Source: Botryotinia globosa
Taxonomy: Eukaryota; Ascomycota; Leotiomycetes; Helotiales; Sclerotiniaceae
Assembly: GCA_014898425.1 (NCBI GenBank)
Contig: RCSZ01000003.1
Location: 744,001-808,000 of the forward strand
DNA: 64,000 nt
Reading direction: 5' to 3'
Positions 55,874 through 64,000 of the stretch are shown here, piece by piece. The notes under the pieces were generated by a model. That model searched no databases and had not been told where the DNA came from. It saw only the letters and a program-made list of their open reading frames with translations. The position numbers and the translations under genes are program-made. Each line of letters opens with the position of its first letter. The first letter of the stretch is position 1.

Positions 55874-58691
55874 ATGGCAGAGCAAGAAGAAGATTTCAGT
55901 TCTCTACCCCTCCCAGATAGATTTCAACACAAGGTATGATTTCTCTGCTGAAATTCCATTACAACCATGTCTCTCCTTTGCGCTATCAATCCCTTTCAAA
56001 TGGCAGCAAGCATCGACTAATACTTATGCTTGGTGATAGATATGGAAAGTAAGAAAGGCTGCATACGAAGATGCAGCAAAACAATTCGAAATCACACCAG
56101 ATGAACATGACCCAGTGTTTAAGCCATTTCTGAACGACCCTGGACTATGGAAGGGAGCGGTGGCAGATTCAAACGTTGCGGCACAACAAGATGGTATCGC
56201 GGCATTATGCGCTTTCTTGAAGTTTGGTGGGCGCGAACATTGTACCAGGACACGAAGTCATACATTAACTTCCTTGGTCGAGAAGGGATTGAGTTCAACA
56301 AGAGCTGCTACCAAAGCCTCTGCGCTCGAGGCCCTATTGTTATATGTTGAATTGGATGTAGCTGCCCCTGTCATCGAAGAGCTTCTTCCTGCATTATCGC
56401 ATAAACAACCAAAAATTGTCGCAGCGACGGTAACTGCATTAACCGCCATATATCATGAATATGGATGCAAGACAGTGGATCCCAAGCCCGTTCTTAAAGT
56501 TCTACCAAAACCATTCGGTCATGCAGATAAGAATGTGCGTGCGGAAGCTACGAAATTGGCTATCGAGTTTTACAGATGGTTACGAGAGGCCATGAAGCCA
56601 ATGTTCTGGGGAGACCTCAAACCTACACAACAGACCGATATGGAAGCTCAATTTGAAAAGATCAAGGGGGAGCCAGCGCCAAAACAAGAACGATTCCTCA
56701 GATCACAACAAGCAGCAATGTCTCGGGCACCTCCCCCAGGTGAAGGTGGTGCAGAAGAGGAGGATGAGTTAGAGGCTGAAGGTGTTGAGATTGATGCATT
56801 TGACTTAGCTGAACCACAAGATGTATTATCCAAGGTCCCTGCAAATTTCCACGATCAGTTAGCTTCGTCAAAATGGAAAGAGCGAAAAGAAGCACTGGAG
56901 GCTCTATACACCTGTGTCAATGTTCCTAGAATTAAAGATGCCGATTTTGGCTTGATAGTTCACGGTCTCGCAAAATGCATGAAAGATGCTAATATTGCAG
57001 TTGTCACTCAAGCTGCACAGTGTGTTGAAGTTTTAGCTCAAGGTTTACGAAAGGGGTTCGCCAAATATAGATCCGTCATTCAAAGCCCCATCATGGAGAG
57101 ATTAAAAGAGAAAAAGGCATCTGTTTCAGATGCTTTAGGTGCAGCACTTGATCAGGTATTTGCAGCAACGAGTTTGACTGAGTGTTTAGAGGAAACTATT
57201 GAGTTCTTGAAACACAAGAATCCTCAAGTTAAAGAAGGAACCGTTAAGTTTTTAATTAGATCGCTCAGGACAACTCGAGAAGCTCCCTCCAAAGCCGAAG
57301 TGACTCAGATTTCAGAAGCTGCAAAGAAGTTGCTCGCGGAATCGAGTGAAGTACTGAGATCTAGTGGAGCTGAAGTATTGGGTACGATAATGAAGATTAT
57401 GAGCGAGCGTGCAATGGGACCACACCTTGAAGGACTGGATGAAATTCGGAAAAGTAAAATCAAGGAATTCTTTGACATTGCAGAAGTCAAGGCAAAGGAT
57501 AAGCCTAAACCTCCTCCCGCCCCTGCAGCTCCTAAAGCTGCCCCAGCAGCAGGCCCTAAGAAAATGGTAAAGAAGACAGTCGCAAAAAAACCACCTCCGC
57601 CACCAAGTGCTTATGCCCAACAAGCTCCATTAGAGGCCCAGCCTACAGCAAGAAGTGCCGCTGGATTAAAGAAGCCAGGTGGTCTTGGACTGAAACCACC
57701 AGGGAAAAAAGTGGTACCACCAGCACTTGCTTCACCTAAACGTAACGCCCCATCGCCAGTTCCGATTGAAGAAGAAGCTCCACCTCCACCTCGTGTAGGT
57801 TTAGGTCGTGGACCAGCTGGTCGATCATTGGCAAAAGCACCATCCGCTAATGCAGCTCCTCCCATGTCCTCAATGTCACCTCCACCGAATGCCGGTCTGA
57901 CTGCTTTGGAGAAAGCTGAGCTGGAAGAACTGCGATTGGACAAAGATCGATTATTACGCCAAGCTGACGAAATGCGCCAAGAACGCTCGAGACTATTCTC
58001 AGAGATTCAAGAATTGAAGAATCAAAATGCACAGCTAATAGAGGATCACACACGAGATGTTTTGTCAATCAAAGCAAAGGAAACCCAACTGGTTCGCTCA
58101 AGAGCAGATGCCGAAACGGCGGAAGCAATGTGTGCACAATTAAGGAGGGAGCAGAACAGATTAAAGCATGCTTTATCAGCCGCCGAAAGAGCCAGTAACC
58201 ATAGCCCATCGAGAGGATTATCGAGCCCCGGACGTGATGGAGCACATGATGAAGCTAGCAACCACCGTGAATCTATGTATGGCGCTCCTTCAGACAGTGG
58301 ACGCCCAGATTATAGAAGTCGCCCTCGTATGTCTATCACATCTTCAATTGGAGAAGATAATTTAAATGGGGCTGGTCCTTATGGTCGGAATATGTTAAGT
58401 CCTGATTTGGAACCTACAATTAACGGAAGATCAAGCGCTGCCAGTGGTAGTGGCAGGGCTAGCCCAGCACCACTATCTTACACAAGTGATCGCATGTCTA
58501 GAACTGGTAGTATTCCTAGTGGCAATGGAACAGGTGTAGAAAGCTGGAAGAGGGCTGCCGAGGTCACAAGTGCTTTGAAGGCTAAAATTGAGCTTATGAA
58601 GGTAAGATTTTTGTACATGCTTTTACATACTGTTTTCAAGGTACTAATAACAACTCGTTTATAGGCACGACAAAACATATCCAAACACTAA
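55874..58691 (+). CDS. stu2: XMAP215/Stu2/Alp14 microtubule polymerase
   Basis: TOG-domain protein that adds tubulin at microtubule plus ends and spindle poles. Three exons: 55874-55933, 56040-58601 and 58665-58691. Introns are 106 and 63 bp, both phase 0. The product is 882 residues. The ATG at 55874 (MAEQEEDFSSLPLPDRFQHK) matches the family start. TOG1 spans about 15-240, with WKVRKAAYEDAA across intron 1. TOG2 spans about 285-510, with SSKWKERKEALEALY. A Pro/Ala/Lys basic linker (about 510-640) should bind the microtubule lattice. A coiled coil (about 642-740, from ALEKAELEELRLDKDRLLRQ) should dimerise. The Ser/Gly-rich tail ends after a last exon of nine codons. Two TOGs plus a coiled coil is the fungal layout. 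Confidence 0.93.
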
Positions 58692-61600
58692 GCATATGGA
58701 AATCAGATATTTAATGAACCAAGGATAGAATAGGCATTGAGAGCATCGGGTAGATGGCGAAACGGAAGGGAAAGGATAGGAAAGGAAAGGTTTATTTGGC
58801 ACCGATCAAACGGTGTTGCGGTCGTGCTTGGTATTTTCTTCCCTTGTGGTTTGAGGTGGCATCTTCTGTCTTGGTGCATACAAGGGGTTTTATTCGTCGT
58901 CGTAGACGAGAGAGAGGCGAATGCGAATGAATGTGAGGCGAAATGAGACGATGATTATGCTCACATGCCGTGTTCGATATGCGTATGTGGTCGTGGCTGG
59001 CGTTGATTGTACTATATTGTACTTTATTGTACGAGCGCAACACATTTGTTTGAGGGGAAAGGATGTCATGTGCGTAGGGATATACACATGTTTACGAAGT
59101 ATAGGTTAGGGATGGATGCCCGCTTGCTTGATGCGTAATCGCGTAGCTGCGTAGGGGTATTGTATTTCTCTTTCTTTAATGATACCATGGAAATGAAAAT
59201 CTACGCTTATCGTTACGAGTATTTGAAATCAGTCCATCGTGCCGTTTATGTACCTATATGTTTATGTTGATATTTGGGATGCGGAGAAGGGAGAGGGAGA
59301 AGGACTCATGAAATTAATGGTGGTGGTGAGTAGGGGGTGAGCTGTTGTGCGACGGTAATGGATTACACGGCATGTGGATGACGATGTCAGGTTTATGTAG
59401 GTATGGATGATGCTTTTTGTGTTTCAAGGGTCTGCTTTGGTGATACATTGCTTTTTTTTTCTTTATGTGCGCGTGTGCTTGTGTGGATGAGTGTGAATGG
59501 GGAGTTGGAGATGGGTAGTGAGATGTACGTTTTATGTAAGATGCTTGGTTTGGATAGGGATCGAGGTTTTTATTGTTTTCTTAAAGAAATGTTTCTTTTA
59601 TGAGGAAGTAGAATGTGGAATGGGACAATGTATTTCTATCTTGTATGCATGTATAGATGCATATTTGCATGTACATCTACGAAAGAAACGAGGTGACAAT
59701 AGCTATTGAAAAAATAACCCCTATGTCTAGGTCCGGGTCCTCTTGCGTCGCATCGGAGAATTTTTCTTTCGTACCAGAATAAACGGGAAGGCAATGGGGC
59801 AGGCGGGAAGGAAAGAAAGGAAAGATTTTGACACCTGTAGGTAGGTTTTATGTATCATGTATGTGACGCTGGGAGTTGAAATATTCTCCGTGCCGGAGGT
59901 TGGGAGTGTGAATAGGGGGTAGAGGTCGGGAGAGGGGAGTGTTGAGATTGGATGGTGCATGCGGAATTGGCATGGGGGATATTGGATATGGGGGCGTGGC
60001 ATGCGGGTTCGATGGATAGTTTGTATGTGAGGAGTGAGGAATGGAGATAGATAGATGGAGATGGGTTGGCTTGATGAGGATTTGCTATATATTGGGAGTG
60101 CGTGAATGGACGGGCACGCGATGGATCGTGGGAGAAATGTAGATGGAGTATTTAGTGTATTGTCTTGCATTGTATTGAAGCATCGCATGGGATGGCATGG
60201 GAGACAAGTCTTGCGCTTTTTCGATATCTATCGAGGGGAGAGGAGAAATTGCTTGATTCTTAGATTGTCAAAGCGGGATTGAGTGTTTATGGGAATCTTA
60301 AATTTTGTCGGTTAGATTGGTAGATTGAGAGTAAATTAAGTGTATATATGAATTTAGTGTACCAGTAGTATATTATGCGACTTCCTTTCCCATCAAGCGA
60401 CTACAAGTTCCGAGCTCGCTAATTGGGGAGAGACTACCTGCCTATCCATGAGAAAGAAATGATGTGAAATGAGTATTTAGGTTCTACGTCACAAAAGATT
60501 CGAGTTGTATTGTCTCGGAATATTAAATCCTTTGAAGATCGGGTAGGAAAGAGTGGGATGCCGAGATGGGGCAAATGGGGAGGAGATATGTTCTAGAAGC
60601 TTTGGAGAGGTGAATCCTTCGAGATGGTTGGCACGCGATGCTGGAGACCTGAGTTTGCGATTTACGTATGATGAATCTTCTCGTGTACTTCTTTCTCCTC
60701 AAAGGGAGAAGAAAATAGCTTGGGTGTCATATCATTTTCCCAAACACAATTCTCACCACTTTGAAAACGTTGGTTAATTTCCCAAAGGAGATTTTACAGC
60801 AGTGATTAAATGTTTGATTTTTTTGTCAGGAAAAATTTAATCTAATCTTTTAATCTTCCAGAAGATCTAACTTAGGTAAGGTAGACAGACCCGTCTGTGT
60901 GAGTGATGTGCAGGACGTCACATCACATCATATCACAACGGTCGGACATGAGTCATGACATTGGTAGGGTTTAGGGTGAGGCAAGGGGTCTTCTTACATT
61001 TCCCAAGATGGGTTTGGGATGGGTGAATGGGACGCTGGGGTTGAATTGGACGCGCACACATGATATCCTGTATACCTATGCTTGTCAGATGAGATATGGG
61101 TGAGGTGGAGAGATATGAGTGGTGATGGATGGTGGATGGTATGATGCGGCACGGATATTATTTCAAATGTTATAACGGTGTTGTATTGGGTGTTTGTATG
61201 TCGGAGGAGGGGGAATCGATGGTTGGGTTGGAGTGCTTGGATTGGAGTGCTTTGAGGCACGCGAGCTACGGTACCGTGCCGAGCAGTGGGCTTTGCAATG
61301 TTGTTGATTATGATAAACGAAAATGAAGGGGTATTACTTAATGTAGGTATGTATATCGCTATTGATATCAACACCAAGCCTTACCAGCATGCATACTCAT
61401 ATACTCACGAATACCTTCAGCTACACAGAATTTGTTTTCGTGAACATACGATCTATATAATAGATTGAAATAACCAAACAATCTGCACCATAACAATCCC
61501 ATACAACGAAAATAGCAAAAGGGACTTGGATACCGTGGGTACCTGGGCATGGGAACATGGAAGACGTTGAACAGGTGGTCCAAGCAAGTTTGGTAGCGAA

Positions 61601-64000
61601 TGTATGCGCAGCTGAGAAGGGAATAGATGATGAGCGCTGCATATTCGGGGTAGTCTGTGGGTGAGGGGTATGCCCTTGTTTCATTGGCAAGAAAATATGT
61701 GAGTGAAGACGAGTGAGATTGGATTCTTCATTTGCTTGTAAGCAAACCGGTATTGCTAAGATGAGAGGTCGGATGGAACTAGAGATGGGGTGAGAATTTG
61801 GGCAGCTTTACTTATCATTCAATGATGGATACGGAAAATGGTGAGCTTGTGACTTCTTTTGAGATACATGGCTTTGAAGTTTGAATTTGTTATTAATTGA
61901 TTGATGATATGGAAGTCAGACTATCGAGAAGATTATCTTCAGTGGTCGAAAGGACGACTAAGGCAGGTGGGGGTTACACGAATGATACTTCTATCGTATG
62001 AATGAGTTGGCCTCGCTAGCGAGTGGTAAATGGATGAAGTCGCGCGCGCCGAGTAAGAACTTCGTAGCAAATGACGCCGATGATGATGAGTAATGAATAA
62101 TCGGTGAAGGAATCTAGCATATCATCCATACAACTTCATAGAATATGGCTGGCTTCGGAGTGAGTGGAGAAAGAAATGTCTAACGAGCTCCCCTGTTGGA
62201 ATTGCACTACTCAGGTGTGTTGAGGACCTTGAGGTTAATCCGTTGAAAGCTAAAGTAAATAAAAGTCGCGGAAAAATTATTGATCTTGCGATTAATTTAC
62301 AACCATTATCTCAATGCCTTTCTTGGGCTGTAGTACACGTAGTAGACATGAATCTACAGCTACATTCGATATGCAGGAACCATATGATCAGATATGGCCA
62401 GGTTAATGGGAATAGATTTGTAAAATTTGACCATCTTTCATGCTGGGCAACTACATGTATGTATACTGCAATAAGTCAAAGTCCGGTAAATATGTTATAG
62501 CACCCTGACTGCAGCTATATGTTGGATATCATTGTATTTTTTTCCCAATTGATAAACCAGGTTTCGGAAGAAAACCCGTTAAAACGGGCTCGACGGGCGG
62601 GTAGAGATAATGACAGTGCGTACATAGGTATGTTGTGGAACTTCACAGTGGAAGGACGGGATCGTCGGTTATTATCCATTCTTCTTTATATTTTGTCCTC
62701 GAGTCTGTCACTGCAATGACAATCAAGGGAAAGGGTTATGGGCATCCTGAACTAATTCGGTAGAAGGATGTCCGAGGTCTATGGGGAAGATCTCCATGTT
62801 GCACTCAAAACCAGCGTATGCTGTGATCACAATATATCCAATGTGATACAATGAGTTTGCCGCTTATGTCTTTCTCACTATAACCTAACACCTTTTATTA
62901 GTTGATATCTAAGTGAAAATCAAGACTTTACAGATGCAACAGCGGCTGATGAATTGCTAGTGAAGTCTTGACCAAAAGCCAAAATACCCCCTTACCATCT
63001 GCCGAGATAACTCCTCTCCTCTTTCGATCCCGTCTGCTCAGGACCTCAGGTATCTGCATCTCCGTTCAATCTTTCTAATCCTCTAAGAATCAATCACTCG
63101 AAACACCATAGAAATGTTAACCTGGCACAGCATGGCTTGTGTACGTCAATATCTATCACCTCTCGACTTCTCTCCAATCTCGCTCATCTACAAATCCATA
63201 CTTCCGAATCCCCGTCAGGTGCTACAAACAGGATTATTTTCCGCAAGCCACCAACCATCCATCCAAACTCTTTTTAATCCTTGTCTTTCACTGCTTCGAC
63301 TGCTCGCATCCGTGTATATTGATTCTCATCGGTATTTGCCATTGCAGTTGCAGCCGTTTGCTAGCTTTCCATGTCTTGTCTTGTCTCGTCTCGGACGGAA
63401 TGGATACGGCTGTAATAGGAGAAAAGGAAGATTGTAATATAATATACTCCGCACGTGAGCGAGGCGCTTGTCTATGAGTGGCTCCGGTGAGAGCCGGTAT
63501 TATATGTCTTGGGTATTGGGCATGTATTGCTGCTATCTGGAAAACAATGTTTACCTCCGACGCCATTACGAATCTCTTTGCTTACCCGGGTTTCTAATCA
63601 CATCTATCCACATCGTATTCTAATAGAATTGAGTACCGATATCCGTCCACATCAACATCCCTAGTAAGCATGAAAGTATATCGGGATCATTGAAGATATT
63701 GTGACATGAGGTGATTGGTAGTGACTTGCCTAATCGGGTAATTATTCAACATACAATATCTCCTAGTTCTCACACGAAATGACCTCTTCATGGATTCTTA
63801 TCCTTTTTCCGACCATGATTGAACGACAGCTGCATCCCGCAGTTCACCCCCACCAAACCCCACGTCTTCTACGACCGTTTGGAAGAATGACAGGATGTAA
63901 TACCCTGTCTAGACCTAGGCGACGTGAATTCTAGAATGTCTACTCGGTACATTTCCCACGCGGGTACCCAGTCAGATACATGGCACATATTGCTTACAGT
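58692..64000. other. 5.3-kb stretch without a supported gene
   Basis: From 58.7 to about 61.3 kb the + strand is markedly G-rich and C-poor (many GGGAG, GGTGG, TGGATGG patches). Open frames there (up to 153 codons, minus 59727-60188) have low-complexity Pro/His/Ser texture set by this skew. From 61.4 to 64 kb composition is ordinary. A CT-rich, leader-like stretch at about 63000-63120 might precede a gene to the right (ATG at 63114). I see nothing I can call a gene. Confidence 0.5.

Noticed and set aside
59727..60188. 153-codon minus-strand frame rich in Pro, His and Ser
   Set aside because: Composition is dictated by the strand skew of the region; no domain or splice support.
60963..60980. 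Telomere-like GGTAGGGTTTAGGG
   Set aside because: Only about two imperfect units, in a G-rich region; chance or skew explains it.
63114..63437. 107-codon frame near the right edge
   Set aside because: Might be the start of a gene beyond the window, but no domain or splice evidence is visible; left as intergenic.

Overview
The window is a stretch of nuclear DNA from a filamentous ascomycete. The evidence is spliced genes with short introns (mostly 48-66 bp, GT..AG), long AT-leaning intergenic spacers, and typically fungal families: a Zn2Cys6 regulator, a CYP52-like P450, an RTA1 protein, a DUF2985 protein, NudF/LIS1 and Spp2. The gene content and style fit Leotiomycetes (Sclerotinia/Botrytis-like), but that placement is inference; nothing in the window proves the species.

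Layout. 0-15 kb: an amino acid transporter cut by the left edge, a small acidic orphan protein, a cytosolic GH2 beta-mannosidase, a xylitol dehydrogenase, a small Ser/Thr-rich protein and mitochondrial Coq10. 15-25 kb: a CYP52-like P450, the splicing factor Spp2, an AIF/FSP1-like flavoprotein, a decayed gene relic and an orphan basic protein. 25-31 kb: the most unusual locus, a secreted protein built from tandem cysteine-rich cassettes, followed by a UPC2-like Zn2Cys6 factor and an RTA1 membrane protein. 32-37 kb: an alpha/beta-hydrolase pseudogene, an intron-containing tRNA-Val and a DUF2985 membrane protein. 37-59 kb: an F-box protein, Arp10, the Yen1/GEN1 resolvase, a putative type II membrane glycosyltransferase, NudF/LIS1 and a Stu2/XMAP215 microtubule polymerase. 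59-64 kb: no gene that I can support.

How genes relate. The beta-mannosidase and xylitol dehydrogenase are convergent neighbours, both in plant-polysaccharide sugar catabolism. Arp10, NudF and Stu2, all in the microtubule/dynein system, lie within 15 kb. Arp10 and Yen1 share a 321-bp divergent promoter.

The standout is 25,307-27,208. A signal peptide is followed by at least seven exons that each encode most of a knottin-like unit (C-x6/7-C-x6/7-CC-x4-C-x9/12-C). Every intron is phase 1, and the knot unit is split between its first and second cysteine. Several cassettes carry single-base frameshifts or a stop. Because the intact cassettes are symmetrical, skipping a broken one would keep the frame. 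Four suspected frameshifts in this window lie in or beside short homopolymer runs, so sequencing error must be excluded before calling decay.
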